Below, piece after piece: positions 1 to 12,535 of a stretch of DNA of 64,000 nucleotides. Under the pieces are notes generated by a model. It was not told the DNA's origin, did no database searches, and saw only the letters and a list, made by a program, of their open reading frames with translations. Both the position numbers and the translations under genes were made by a program. Origin of the DNA: Liolophura sinensis (lineage: Eukaryota > Mollusca > Polyplacophora > Chitonida > Chitonidae); contig NC_088302.1 of assembly GCF_032854445.1 (NCBI RefSeq), forward strand, positions 30,473,979-30,537,978, given 5' to 3'. How positions within the stretch are numbered: position 1 is the stretch's first letter; the number at the start of each line of letters is the position of its first letter.

Positions 1-2891
1 TTGGGGATTTCACAGGTAGTGTTGGATTCCGATGACAAATAAGTGAAGGTGTTTTTAGATCGAGCTTTCAGTAGTGTTTTGATGAAAATGATTTCTCGTT
101 TTTGTTTTTTTTTAATGGTGGATAAAGAGTCTTTCTAAGAAATAGTAGTTTGGTTTCCAAGTTTCCACATGGTGAGACAAAAATGGAAACCTTCACCATT
201 GTACACTTTACTAAATGTCAGATGTACATAGTGAAACTTTGCCAGGGATGCATCTTGGATTCCAAGGTCATACAGAAATACTGCTGGTCTCACTAAACTT
301 CAGCTGTTAATTCCAGGGGGCTGTATCTCATCTCTGCCATTGGCCATTGTCTTGGCCCTTGTTGCCATGACTTCTCATTTACACGTTTACATTTGGATAG
401 ATGCATACCTGTACAATATATACAGGTGTGTGTAGATCTGACTTGATATGTACTGGAAACATTTTAAAATATTTACCTCATTGATCCTCACTGATGAGGG
501 TGGGGCAAGAGTAAATTGGGATAGGTAGTAAAGACAGTGTTTGGAAAGATAAGCCTGATGTTTTACCTGGCAAATGACAGAGATTATGACTGATGCAAAT
601 CGGGCAACTTCGTTAGATTGGAACAACGGGGCTTCCCGTAGATGGGTAACTGGCAGATATGGATCGATGCTTTACCAATGGCTTTGCTCCAGCCCCTGAT
701 TTAGTGAATGAGTGAGTGCTTGGGGTTTAACATCGTACTCTGATTTTTGTTGGTTACACAGGGCCATACAGTTGTTGTGAACTGTTTCACCATGCAAGAG
801 ATTTTCTAGAGGAATGTCAAGTAAAAGTTTTAAAAACAGGTATTGCAAAGAACAAGCTCTTAGATCGGTTCAGTTCCAGGATTGGGTGGAGGAACAGACC
901 CCAGTCAAATAACCTTACTTCATCAATAAGTATTACATGAGGGTGTACGTCCCTTAAGATCCAAAATTCTTATGTTATATTTGGGGGAGGGGACCCTTTT
1001 TTAGTTAAATATTTTGAACATGTTCTTTATGCAAATTAATCGATAAAAACAAAAATGTTATTTCTTATGTGTGTTAAAAATTTTTTGGCTTTCAGTGCAA
1101 TTTAAAGGATTGTTTGTTGGGTTACATTTTTTTACCTGTTTTTTGTTGTTTTTGATTTTTTCCCAATTTTATTACAATATCTCATGATGCTGGGTGACAT
1201 TTGGGAACAAGTTTTTTAATGCTTACTAATGAAAATAAATTGATGGCGATAAAATCATAACCACATAAAAAGCTAACTACATGAAACAGTGTATTTTACG
1301 ATAAATCATCTTTTGCTTCAGATGACACGTAAATGTAATTGCTATTGTGCACATATTTATTTTTCGAAAGCAAAAGATTAAAAAAAATTTTTTTTGGGGA
1401 CGTTCTCATGTTCAAGCACCCTATTTTAAAGAAGAAATAAATATGAAAAGGTGTAAATCCTCTTACAAAGATATGGATGAGTGTGATGGTAATTAATGAT
1501 AAAAACCATTACAGCGTCACTGGAAGAATATTTTGGTAAATGTTTTGACGAGTATGTTTATGCAGCTTGTATGGAGGAAGAGCAGAACAATTTGTAAAGA
1601 GGAAGCTTGGCATGGTTTTTGCTTAGAATTGTTACCAGTACTACTTCAAGGTACTACTCGTATGAAGAATATCTTAGGAACCGGCTTCTTTTTATGTGCA
1701 TATGGCCTGTTAGAGCTTTAATTTGTAATACAGGTTCTCAGGATGAGTAGACAAAAAGTTGTATTGCGTACAAAATATAAATATTTGTACATAAATTGTT
1801 GTTTTTAAAATTTTTTTTTCCTTGCTGAAAAGTTGGACGTACATGCCAGATTGTACTTTTCATAAAATCTTCAAATTTGGCATTTTGTGATCCAAGGGAG
1901 GAAACTCTGCCCATTTGAAACATCTTGGTTGCTTGTTCCCAATTCAGTCCCAATTTGTACATCAAATTCGTCCCATGTTGTGTGTTTATATAAAGCTGCG
2001 AATGTGTGCAGTATCATTGTTCAGTACATGTATAATTTTGCTTATCTACAATTTTGCTACCTAAAAAATCTGCACGCCAGACCACTATATGTACCACATA
2101 GCATTTATGGCGTATTTGAACAGTGACGCTTGAGTCCTACAGTTGGCTTATCTGGGGACCAACTTGTAGTCGAATTGGGACTGTGTTGTGTGAATGGGTG
2201 CAGTTCTCCATCACACAACTGTAGTTGAAGATGACATTCATTTTAACCACCAATACTCAAAAACTACAGATCACATCTGGCACAGCTCTGTAGAAGACGT
2301 CTTTATGAAAATAGCCTTGAATCAGAGTTTTGCAAGAACTGATTGTAAATAAAAGTGGACCCTGAATAATTAGAAACTATAGATGTACATATATGTATCA
2401 TGTCGGATAAAAGCCATGTTATGCATTTTTTTTTTTTTTTTTAAATTCCTGTGTACAGGATTTCACTGCCTTGGTTTCTGTTAAAACCCCAGTGAAGTGC
2501 TTTCATACCGATATGCGCTCAGTGAAGTGCTTTCATATGGTTATATGCTCAGTGACTACTCTTTATGGCATGTTACCCCTGTAGCCACATGAATGTACGG
2601 ATCTAGCCAGCAATGTAGATCACTCTCCCTCTCAAGCCTATTGTTATTATGGACATCTATGTACTGTACTGTACTGTATTGTAGAAAAATGAGAATAAAG
2701 AAGTTCCAGACTATGTGAATTCAGAATCATTAGTCTTGTTCGTGTTGTGTTTTGTGACACTGCTACCGGCTAGCTCGGCAGCATGCTGTTGTGGTAAGTT
2801 AAACGTATACTAGGTTTTTGCCAATGTTTTATACGGTGTCAGATCTGACTGTTCGTGGGGCCCTTGATGACAATTAGCTGTCAACGAAGCT
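1..2891. other. Gene-free AT-rich stretch
   Basis: No open frame here has splice signals or a recognisable domain. The segment holds T-runs, a short SINE fragment near 705-750 and an AATAAA at about 2693 that could end a transcript entering from the left, but no coding exon is visible to go with it. Confidence 0.5.
705..750 (-). repeat. Fragment of SINE family B (3' tail)
   Basis: Matches the complement of the family B tail (GTTAAACCCCAAGCACTCAC) seen in the full copy at 60807-61149. Only the last ~45 bp remain; it is old. Confidence 0.6.
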
Positions 2892-3105
2892 TACCCTAAG
2901 TCTTCAGCCTTTCCAACCGCCCACGCAACCAATACTTTAAAACACCTGCACAAACTGTGGGGTGTAGAGATAGAATTGGTACAGATTTATGAAACTTAAA
3001 TCTTTAATAACATAAACAAATGAATTTTAACTTTATAAAAATTGTATGCATAAATTGAACTGAAAACAATGCTTTGGTGGTTGAAAAGGTTTAAGATTTA
3101 CAGTA
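2892..3105. mobile_element. MITE-like element, ~215 bp family, copy 1
   Basis: The left end reads like TACTGTAAATCTTCAACCTT (degenerate here) and the right end GGTTGAAAAGGTTTAAGATT then TACAGTA, its inverted complement. The interior, with GCAACCAATA, GTGTAGAGATA and TTGTATGCATAAATT, recurs near 15.7, 17.6, 19.8, 26.1 and 34.3 kb. No coding capacity, so a non-autonomous DNA transposon is the best reading. Confidence 0.65.
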
Positions 3106-3159
3106 TGTGTCATTTATGCTAATGTTTGTTGAAGACCACTTGCCTTTTGACCAACATGG

Positions 3160-3460
3160 TGGCAAAGTCCATCAGTAACTAGCCAGAGATCGGTGGTTTT
3201 ACTTCAGACATTACTTCGGTGACCTCCACATAAAAGTAGACAAGTCACAGTTTTGTATGTCATTAACAAACAATGAAGGAAATAAATATTTTATGGCTTT
3301 TATGTACTTCTTTAGTTCTTTTCATAACATTGTAAGCTGAGTACCTTTCGAAGGCTGATGGTTTGAGCCGGTTTCCTCCACTGGCAAAACTGACCGACTT
3401 GGTATATAAGTGAGGAATTCTTGACTATGGCGTTGAATCATTGACGTGTACATTAAGTCA
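3160..3460. repeat. Relics of SINE family C
   Basis: Holds degraded pieces of the family C body: GATCGGTGGTTTTACTTC near 3190 and, near 3360-3450, CGGTTTCCTCCACTGGCAAA followed by a tail resembling ATTCTTGACTATGGCGTTGA. Related pieces lie at 37.98-38.13, 38.88-38.98 and 49.43-49.77 kb. Boundaries are approximate. Confidence 0.4.
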
Positions 3461-3663
3461 AAAATAAAGTATGTCTCAAATGAAAGGTAACAATAAACTG
3501 TTCCAAGAAATACTTCAAATTAATCTTTTTGTATTTTTTCCTACCAATGAAGTTCACAGAAATCATTTAAAACATTTATATGTGGCTTGAAAAGGCGAAA
3601 ATATTTTATCTTACTTTAAGGGCTTGTTATGGCGCATCAAAAATTCTATAAAAAAATAAATGT

Positions 3664-5733
3664 GGTGAGAGGTAACCAAATAGGATAACGGTGTTGCAAA
3701 AATAAACAGCCACGAATACCAGGTAATGGTAGGATGATTGGTATCTGAATAGGGTAATGGTGTTGTAAAAATGGTACAACTTAGGTAATAAACAGCTGCG
3801 AATACCAGGTAATGGTGGGATGATTGGTACCTGAATAGGAGAATGGTGTTTTAAAAACGGTATAATTGAGGCAATAAACCCCTGCTAATACCAGGTAATA
3901 GTGGATGATTGGTACCTGAATAGGATAATGGTGTTTTAAAAATGGTATAATTGAGGCAATAAACCCCTGCGAATACCAGGTAATGGTGGGATGATTGGTA
4001 CCTGAATAGGATAATGGTGTTTTAAAAACGGTATAACTTAGGCAATAAACCCCTGCGAATACCAGGTAATGGTGGGATGATTGGTATCTGAATAGGGTAA
4101 TGGTGTTGTAAAATGGTACAACTTAGGTAATAAACAGCCGAGAATACCAGGTAATGGTGGGATGATTGTTACCGGAATAGGATAATGGTGTTGTAAAAAT
4201 GGTACAACTTAGGTAATAAACAGCTGCGAATACCAGGTAATAGTGGGATGATTGGTACCTGAATAGGATAATGGTGTTGTAAAAACGGTATAACTTAGGC
4301 AATAAACCCCTGCGAATACCAGGTAATGGTGGGATGATTGGTACCTGAATAGGATAATGGTGTTTTAAAAACGGTATAACTTAGGCAATAAACCCCTGCG
4401 AATACCAGGTAATAGTGGGATGATTGGTACCTGAATAGGATAATGGTGTTGTAAAAATGGTACAGCTTAGGCAATAAACAGCCGCGAATACCAGGTAATG
4501 GTGGGATGATTGGTACCTGAATAGGATAATGGTGTTTTAAAAACGGTATAACTTAGGCAATAAACCCCTGCGAATACCAGGTAATGGTGGGATGATTGGT
4601 ACCTGAATAGGATAATGGTGTTTTAAAAACGGTATAACTTAGGCAATAAACCCCTGCTAATACCATGTAATGGTGGGATGATTGGTACCTGAATAGGATA
4701 ATGGTGTTTTAAAAACGGTATAACTTAGGCAATAAACCCCTGCGAATACCAGGTAATGGTGGGATGATTGGTACCTGAATAGGATAATGGTGTTTTAAAA
4801 ACGGTATAACTTAGGCAATAAACCCCTGCTAATACCATGTAATGGTGGGATGATTGGTACCTGAATAGGATAATGGTGTTTTGAAAACGGTATAACTTAG
4901 GCAATAAACCCCTGCGAATACCAGGTAATGGTGGGATGATTGGTACCTGAATAGAATAATGATGTTGTAAAAATGGTATAGCTTAAGTAATAAACAGCTG
5001 CGATTACCAGGTAATGGTAGGATGATTGGTACCTGAATAGGATAATGGTGATGTAAAAATGGTATAGCTAAGGTAATAAACAGCTACGAATACCAGGTGA
5101 TGGTTGGATGATTGCTACCTGAATATGATAATGGTGTTGTAAAAATGGTATAGCTTAGGTAATAAACAGCCACGAATACCAGGTGATGATTGGATGATTG
5201 TTACCTGAAGAGGATAATGGTGGTGTAAAATGGTACAGCTTAGGTAATAAACAGCCACGAATACCAGGTAATGGTAGGATGATTGGTATCTGAATAGGGT
5301 AATGGTGTTGTAAAAACGGTATAACTTAGGCAATAAACCCCTGCGAATACCAGGTAATGGTGGGATGATTGGTACCTGAATAGAATAATGGTGTTGTAAA
5401 AATGGTACAACTTAGGTAATAAACAGCCGCGAATACCAGGTAATGGTGGGATGATTGTTACCTGAATAGGGTAATGGTGTTGTAAAAATGGTACAGCTTA
5501 GGCAATAAACAGCCGCGAATAACAGGTAATGGGGGATGATTGGTACCTAAATATGATAATGGTGTTGTAAAAATGGGATAGCTTTGGTAATAAACAGCTG
5601 CGAATACCAGGTAATGGTGGGATGATTGGTACCTGAGTAGGATAATTGTGTTGTAAAAATGGTATAGCTTGGGTAATAGACAGCCGCGAATACCAGGTAA
5701 TGGTAGGATGGTACCTGAATAGGATAATGGTTT
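3664..5733. repeat. 86-bp minisatellite/satellite array, ~24 copies
   Basis: Tandem units of about 86 bp, each with CCAGGTAATGGTGGGATGAT, GGTACCTGAATAGGATAATG and AACTTAGGCAATAAACCCCT. Outer units are diverged and inner units are very similar, as expected for unequal exchange. Between about 4490 and 4960 a variant unit (GCTAATACCATGTAATGG) alternates with the standard one, giving a 172-bp dimer. Minus-strand open frames at 5115-5763 are by-products of the repeat. Confidence 0.95.
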
Positions 5734-7116
5734 ACTACGGTAACCTTTAACAAATATTTCCAAAATAGGACGATGAATCTGAATTTAATGAGCTTACCTG
5801 AGTAATGAAAACTTGAACTGGATCATGGATGCGAATGAGGTGACTGGTACTGTTTTCTGGACAATGATGATGGTGTTCTCAATTAAGGTATAATATGCAT
5901 CATGTAAAAACAAGGTGCTAATAGAGTAATAAGCATCTGAACAGTGTAACATGGACTTGAATGGAACACAGAACTGTCCCTGTGTTAAACCACTAGACTG
6001 AAATTACGGCAAAAATTAATTAAGTCTGCCAAGGCCCCAGTGATTCCACCAATCTCCGGGAAAGAATATATCTGAAAACAATATACCGGTATCGTGTTGC
6101 TAAAGAAATATTAACGGTAAATTCAGATTCATCACATGATATGGATGTTGAAAAGAGTCTCTAGTAGAGGGCCCAGTCGACAGAAGTCAAGCGGAAGTTC
6201 ATGGTGTATTGTCCGCCGGAAGAGTATGAGCTGTGCAAAGAAAATAGCGAACATCGGCAATTCCTTATACCTGGATGTTAAACGTCTGTCGAAGCCAGGG
6301 TGCCATACACAATTCACAATTGTATAGAATAGATAATAGTGTATGGCGATTAATTCAGCTTCCCATCATATATGTACTTACGTTAAAGGATACGTGAAAG
6401 GTTTGGTCTTGATTCCGTAATGTGCGTGTAATTTAGGATATAGTTTTCTTACTGGGGCATAAAAATTATTTTATAGTTTTCACATGGCCCAAGAGTTAGC
6501 CCGGAAATTAAGTAGGCTGTAATCATGTCAACGGTGGATGACAGGTGTCAAAACTAATCGGGGATATGTGTGCGTTGGGTGGGAGTGGAGATACCGGGTG
6601 ATGGGGCGCTAAGCTAATCCCGCGTTCCCATGAAGTTGGTAGACTGACCATTGACGAAAAATATACATAAAACAGAGAGAACATTAAAATTTGGCTCCAA
6701 AATGAAAACTAAAAGAAAAAAAGATAATCTTCATTTCCCTTAAACCATAATCTTCATTTTAGAGTTCTTTTTCCAGTACTGTGTAATTTTTCAGTGTTTC
6801 AATTCATCATTTTTGTTTTATCATTTGTTGGCCAGTTACTGTTTTTTGTAAGTCATACAAATTTACTTGTTGTAGGCGCCACAAATTGTTGCTCTGAGTT
6901 ACAGTGCAAAGACTGCCATGGAACTGGTATATTCGGATATAGAGTTGCCTTTCATAAAGGTCGTGTTGAAAAGACAAGCCAATCATTAGAGAATCCTATA
7001 GCTAGCAGAATGGACTGAACCCTTCAGTAAGTTTGGCGCTAGGAGTTATCGCCCTTCGTACGAAATGTCGCGAGCAATTTGTCATGTTAACTTACACACA
7101 TGTATATGCACTCATT
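5734..7116. other. No gene recognised
   Basis: Unique-looking AT-rich DNA. One 74-codon plus frame at 6794-7018 starts with a hydrophobic stretch and then shows CKDCHGTGIFGYR. It follows a TTTTTCAG acceptor-like site but matches no family I know, and I cannot support it as a gene. Confidence 0.4.
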
Positions 7117-7280
7117 TTATATTTATTTATTTATTTATTTATTTGATTGGTGTTTTACGCCGTACTCAAGAATATTTCACTTATACGACGGCGACCAGCA
7201 TTATGGTGGGAGGAAACCGGGCAGAGTCCGAGGGAAACCTACGACCATCCGCAGGTTACTGCCAGACCTTCCCACGCATA
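7117..7280 (-). repeat. SINE family A, 5'-truncated copy
   Basis: Reads on the minus strand from CGTGGGAAGGTCTGGCAGTA through the conserved body to TTGAGTACGGCGTAAAACAC and an (AAAT)n tail. The tRNA-like head is missing. Confidence 0.85.
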
Positions 7281-7936
7281 CATGTATTTTTGATACCGTA
7301 TGATTATGTGGATGTTACAGGCTACACAGGCTAATGTGTATAAGCTGCATGTTTCAACATAGCCCAGAGATCGGTTGGCCATGTTCCCAGCTTATAGCTT
7401 CCACATTATTTTTTCTAAAAGCTAAGCTGGGACGAATGAAACAGAGCTCAGATCTAGTTACAACAGTACCTGTGTATACCAGATTCATAGGAGCACATTG
7501 TAAGTTATGGAACCAAAATAACATGCACCTATAGTCTTATTTCAGCATAAAGGGAAAATGGTTAATTTTACAAATGTACAGATATTTTTAGAGTATTGAG
7601 TATTTCTAGAGCAGCGAGTCACTATTTCACCGATTACGCGCGACCATTTGCCAGATATCACACTATCACACTGTTTTACTCTCTATGCTGTACGTTTTTA
7701 ATTAGGCGTATATAATAAGTGGAGTCACGGCCACCTTATATAAAAAAAAAAAAAAAAAAACAGAATTTGGAAAACACACAACGTCGCAATAAATTGTTAA
7801 CTAAGACTAACTAAGATTATATACGAGTGAAAAACGATAAGCGGATTTGACAACAAACCGAGATTAGTTTCGATCTTAGAGAGGTTGGCCTTTAGGCTTA
7901 CACGTTGTAACCAAATCAAATATACCGTTATAGCCA
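7281..7936. other. No gene recognised
   Basis: AT-rich DNA between two SINE sites, with an 18-base A run at about 7743-7760. Nothing else is identifiable. Confidence 0.4.
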
Positions 7937-8455
7937 GTGAATGAGTGAGTTTTCATATGACGAACCCAGAAGCCTCTCACCAATGCGGTCGCTGTGAGTT
8001 CAAGACCAGCCTATGCTGGCTTCCTCTCCGGCCGTACGTGGGAAGGTCTGTCAGCGAACCTGCGGATGGTCGTGGGTTTCCCCCGGGTTCTGCCCGGTTT
8101 CCACCCACCATAATGCTGACCGCCGTCGTATAAGTGAAATATTCTTGAGTACGGCGTAAAACAACAATCAAAAAAAAAAATCATATGACGAAGATGGATT
8201 CCTTAAAGTGCATTAATGTGCCTCCTTGTTGCAGGACGGATTTCCACTTTTATCTAGTCCTGCTTCACTGAGACGCCTTAGCGTAGGCAAGTAAGGCGCC
8301 CCGCCCGAGCCTTTATACTAATATAGGTCAACCAGTCGTTGCACCTTCACGCTGAACGCCTCTTTCCTCAACTTCCTCCTTTAAGATCTTAGGTGTGACT
8401 TGACCCAGGATTGACCCTGGATCTACCAACTGTGCTATCGGGGCTGGTCTTAAAA
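7937..8455 (-). repeat. SINE family B, split by a SINE A insertion
   Basis: Minus-strand family B copy. Its 3' end (complement of TTCGTCATATGA and the ACTCACTCATTCAC tail) lies at 7937-7964 and the body continues from 8192. The tRNA-like head ends near 8455, with AGCACAGTTGGTAGATC on the minus strand. The gap is filled by a family A element flanked by a 12-bp duplication of family B sequence. Confidence 0.8.
7965..8179 (+). repeat. SINE family A nested in SINE B, with TSD
   Basis: 5'-truncated copy beginning CCCAGAAGCCTCTCACC and ending with the common tail and an A run. It is flanked by perfect 12-bp direct repeats TCATATGACGAA at 7953-7964 and 8180-8191. The duplicated bases belong to the host SINE B, so A inserted after B. 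Confidence 0.92.
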
Positions 8456-9555
8456 CTAGTGTGTATAGTCACTCATGGACTCAGTGACGCATATATATGT
8501 TACTAACAGCTTGTCACACCGCACGTCATCAGTGTATGGACCTAGCAGATTTTAGCAAATCATGATGAATGGGCTTTTCACAGATGCTTTAAAAGCGTTA
8601 TATTGCTTATAACGTTGCATGGATAGTTTGTGAATGTATATTTGCCTTGATAAAAAAATTCCTTTAATCATTGAAAAATATTACCTTACCTTTCATGTAA
8701 GATAAGGCACACGTGCAATCTTGAAATCACTTTGCCGATTATGTGGTGTGAAGCCTGAAGCGCTCGTGCTACTCTGTGTGGTTACATATCATGTGGTTTT
8801 ATCACGTTGTTTTTGTTGTTCTATATGAACTGCAGATTTTGAGAAGAGGGAGGCGGAGGTGCTGGTGATTGGACACATCCTTATTTTTTCCGTCACAGAT
8901 CAGCTTAATGCATTTGTAGTGTTTCAACGAAATTTCGCTATTAATTATTTAGTATTTTGATGAGCTCTGTGCTGTCAGATACATGTATATTTCTCTTTCA
9001 CATATTGGTCTTGATTTGCAACTCTCGTCGGAACACTTATATAGAGATATATGCACAACTGAGAGTGGGTTTTTTTCTGATGTGTAAAAATGGTAGAATA
9101 AAATACATACGTAAATATGATCTATTTGCAATACATATACATGCACATCAATCAATTAGACGTATTGATATGTTATAGTCCATGCGAAGGTTTTAAGAAT
9201 CGTTTTTAAAAAGTCAGGTAAGGCACCAAATGTATACACAAAGGTAATTGAAATAGTAATAACTTGCACTTTAAATATCGCAATATAATTTTGAATAAAT
9301 ACAAAAAATAAGTATTTCAATTATATGTGGCTTAAGCAGGTAAGCCTGTACCTGCACTGACACCATTTTGCTGATTTTCATCCCTCATAAGTTCATTTTG
9401 GTTTGAACTTTTTGTTCTCTCCACCTCTCGGTTGGTGGATAATGTTGTTTGACTATATAGACTGGAAACACACCTTTGGTTAGGAAAATGCAAATATCCG
9501 TGAGTATCATACTGATCCAAAATGAATTGTCGTGCATGGCTACTATATATGTCCA

Positions 9556-9556
<1 letters not shown>
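8456..9556. other. No gene recognised
   Basis: AT-rich DNA with no frame that looks coding and no repeat shared with the rest of the window. Confidence 0.4.

Positions 9557-9651
<95 letters not shown>
9557..9651. repeat. (TA)n microsatellite, ~95 bp
   Basis: Uninterrupted TA dinucleotides. Length is likely variable between alleles and hard to assemble. Confidence 0.97.
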
Positions 9652-9653
<2 letters not shown>

Positions 9654-11749
9654 TACAACTGGATTTCAGTTTTACTGAATGACAGCTAGTATCTCCACAT
9701 ATATATATATACAAAGTAAGAACATCGATCATTGCAAGAACCATGGAGATTGAATATTCCTGAACAGACAACTGTATGCAGCTGGTCCACATGTACGCAG
9801 CTGGTCCACATGTACACGACTGATACCGATTGATTTCTTCACAGCGATCGTTCCTGACCTATATACCCTTGTCATTTCTAATTACGACCATGCATCTGAG
9901 ATAATTACAGAATTACCCACCCGTTTTATCCTGATGTATGGCTCAGAAATCTTTATTATTCAATGCCTATAAAAGCTGAGGAATTAACGATTTAACTCCG
10001 GGAAGCCAAGAAAAAGCATCTATCCCTAATGAGAAATGTAAGCCGAGGTTGTGGAATTTTCCATTTTTAACTTTAAAATAGGAATCCTACACGAAAAGCC
10101 CTTTAAATGATTATTCAGTTCAAGCACAATTATCTTGATGTATGATGTGATGATTAATAGATGTTCTGTTTAGGTATGGTATCGGTAATATATATCGGTT
10201 CACTTCAAATATAATAAAATATAATATAATAGGGGGGTCTCCGTGGCCGAGGGGGCTGGCACGCAAGCACGGCGCAGTGTTCCGGAAGCCAAGGTTATGG
10301 TTGTCTTTTATGTGTGTTTTTTTTTCTTTAAATTATTATTGATGTATTTCCTACTTTTCATGCATACCAGTTTCTTGAATGCGCAGTGCAGACAATTATC
10401 TCGTACAAGAGTCATGTGCTTATAACCGTCAAGTGAACATTGCAATATGTAATACTATATATATTCTTTTCTGTATGTATCTCTTAATTTAGCCTGTATT
10501 TATCTGGTGTTGCATTGCTGTGTCATGAGCTTTTAATGTGGATATTTTTTTTTACACTGACAACAAAACCAGCAAATTTATAGCGAAGATTGTAAAAATG
10601 ATAATAAAGGCCCAACTTTCTGCAGAAGCCTCATTTCAGTTCATTAATGTAAATGTATAAAAAAAAATCACGCTGGTAATGTGTTTTATACGCTACATCC
10701 GATGCCTATAAAACGCGCAAACAATTTAATTAGCCTCATTCATTCACCTTCAAACAATAACGAAATTATATCTTGAATGTAGGGCAAAAATATTGTATTG
10801 TATTGCCCTTCCGGGTCACCATCGATTAATTTGGCACTGTCTGTATTATTGATTGGAACAGGTATATACTTGACTTAAATTAATTTTTCAGCTCAGCATG
10901 TATACATGTATATGCCTCAATGTAACTTGACAACCTCGAAATGATTGTTATCTTTGAACTTCGGCAGAACCAGAAAGGTAAAATCGCAAGTGTATGAACA
11001 CACACTTAACGTCCACAATTTGTGTAACTCAAGTCAACTCCGCAGTTGGCGCTGTCTCGTTTGTGGGGAGGTATTTTGCCCGCAGTGCGTCTTTATAGAG
11101 TTTCCAGTATGGTGGGATCGTAGGATTGGAAGGGAGGAGGAGGGGTTGCCGGTCTAATCTGAAACTTCCTGTTAATGGATGTCGTGTGCTAAGAACATTC
11201 CCTCGCCAAGCAAATATCAAACGTGTGCCAAACCCTATCATCCGTATGAGGCCAGTGCCACTTAATTATGTACTTTTGACCCGATGAAACAAGAGACTTC
11301 AACGAAACTATAGGGTTAATTGATCAGATGGGGGTATACGATGGGAATATATGGCCATGAATTGATTTTTAATTATAGTAATATAATATTGTTTTCTCTT
11401 AATCCACAAAGTGAAAAAAAATATTACCACCAGAATCAAAGGCAAACTGACACAGTAATGTAAATCGACATATATGAATTTTCACTCAAACAAATCAAAA
11501 GAAAAACAAAGAATAAAAAACTCATCCAGATTCTTAATTTGCTTATATTTATTTATTTATTTAGACGTTTGCAGGTCCGTGAACCAAAACATGAATTTGG
11601 AATGGCCCATCGTCTTTAGAGGAAGAGTTGTGCGCCAAAATATCTCGTTTCGGACTAACTCTAAAATGTCGGGATCTAATTCCCAGTGGCACGAGGCATT
11701 CACATCCCATCCCATTTCACGGCAAATTCTGTTCATAACTGCGTCTTAA
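9652..11749. other. No gene recognised; one diverged SINE head
   Basis: Mostly AT-rich unique DNA. At 10231-10285 TCTCCGTGGCCGAGGGGGCT and following bases align with the tRNA-like head of SINE A but are diverged and followed by unrelated sequence. A TTTATTTATTTA run at 11550-11562 may be a SINE tail remnant. Confidence 0.4.
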
Positions 11750-12461
11750 TCGGAAAGGATATAGAAATGATGATCCGCGGTCACAATGGACACCTATATT
11801 GTAGCGCGGCACAAGAATACCTGGTTTGTTGGAAGGCACTGATGCCAAGACCTGGCTGGAATACATCAGGCTGGGGTTATAATAGCCCTATAGGATCCAC
11901 GTGCTCGTCCTGGCATAAGGGACCGGCATGCTTTTGTTGTGTTCGACAACGGCACACCTCTGGATTGTGTCTGCCGGTATTGGGGTGACACGGAGGCCCT
12001 CTCCGCTTCACAGTTTACGTGACAGATACGTCCAGAGAGGACATGCCCCGCGGTCGATTCCCCAAAGAGATTCCCAAGCCGCCCAAAGATGGCATTTCCT
12101 CCCCGTGAGGACGGCTTGCATGGACCCATGGGGTGAGCTGAAGTCGCTAGGATGATATCTGTTTTCACAGGTATAACACTGTCTTGAAGTTAAGCCAACT
12201 GTCAACAGTCAAGCGGATTGTGCGCGCTATAATGCCGTCTCCTAGAGATGCCCGTGAACAATTATTCCCAAACCATGCCCAGGTCGACCCCTGTCCATGT
12301 CGACCTTCATACAACTAGACGCCGCCCAGAATGGCACATACGCTCTCCTGTCTTCTTTCCTGAACTCAGCTTTGAAGAAGAAGATAAGCACGGTGAATGA
12401 AGCGCTAGAAATGTTACTGTTTTCAAACACTGACTCAAAAGTCAACTTATTTCCTCTCATC
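11750..12461. other. GC-richer, coding-like segment, no intact gene
   Basis: Base composition rises above the surroundings and short frames look protein-like, for example HAFVVFDNGTPLDCV near 11930 on the plus strand. No frame runs through, no splice sites connect the pieces, and I cannot name a family. It may be a decayed gene copy or an unrecognised repeat. Confidence 0.25.
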
Positions 12462-12535
12462 AGAATGCTGGCCGCCGTCATACAAGTAAAATATGGGTAC
12501 GGGGGTTAACAGCAGTCAAATAAATAAATAAATTG
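12462..12535 (+). repeat. SINE family A tail fragment
   Basis: AGAATGCTGGCCGCCGTCAT and a following CAAATAAATAAATAAATT tail mark the diverged 3' end of a family A copy. Confidence 0.7.

Noticed and set aside
5115-5763. Minus-strand frames reading repeated GCLLPKLYHFYNT-type peptides
   Set aside because: They are translations of the 86-bp tandem array and shift frame from unit to unit.
6794-7018. 74-codon frame with hydrophobic start and a CxxCxGxG-like stretch
   Set aside because: The resemblance to a DnaJ-type zinc motif is a single copy and probably chance; no other gene evidence.
9385-9792. 135-codon frame rich in Ile-Tyr
   Set aside because: Most of it is the TA microsatellite.
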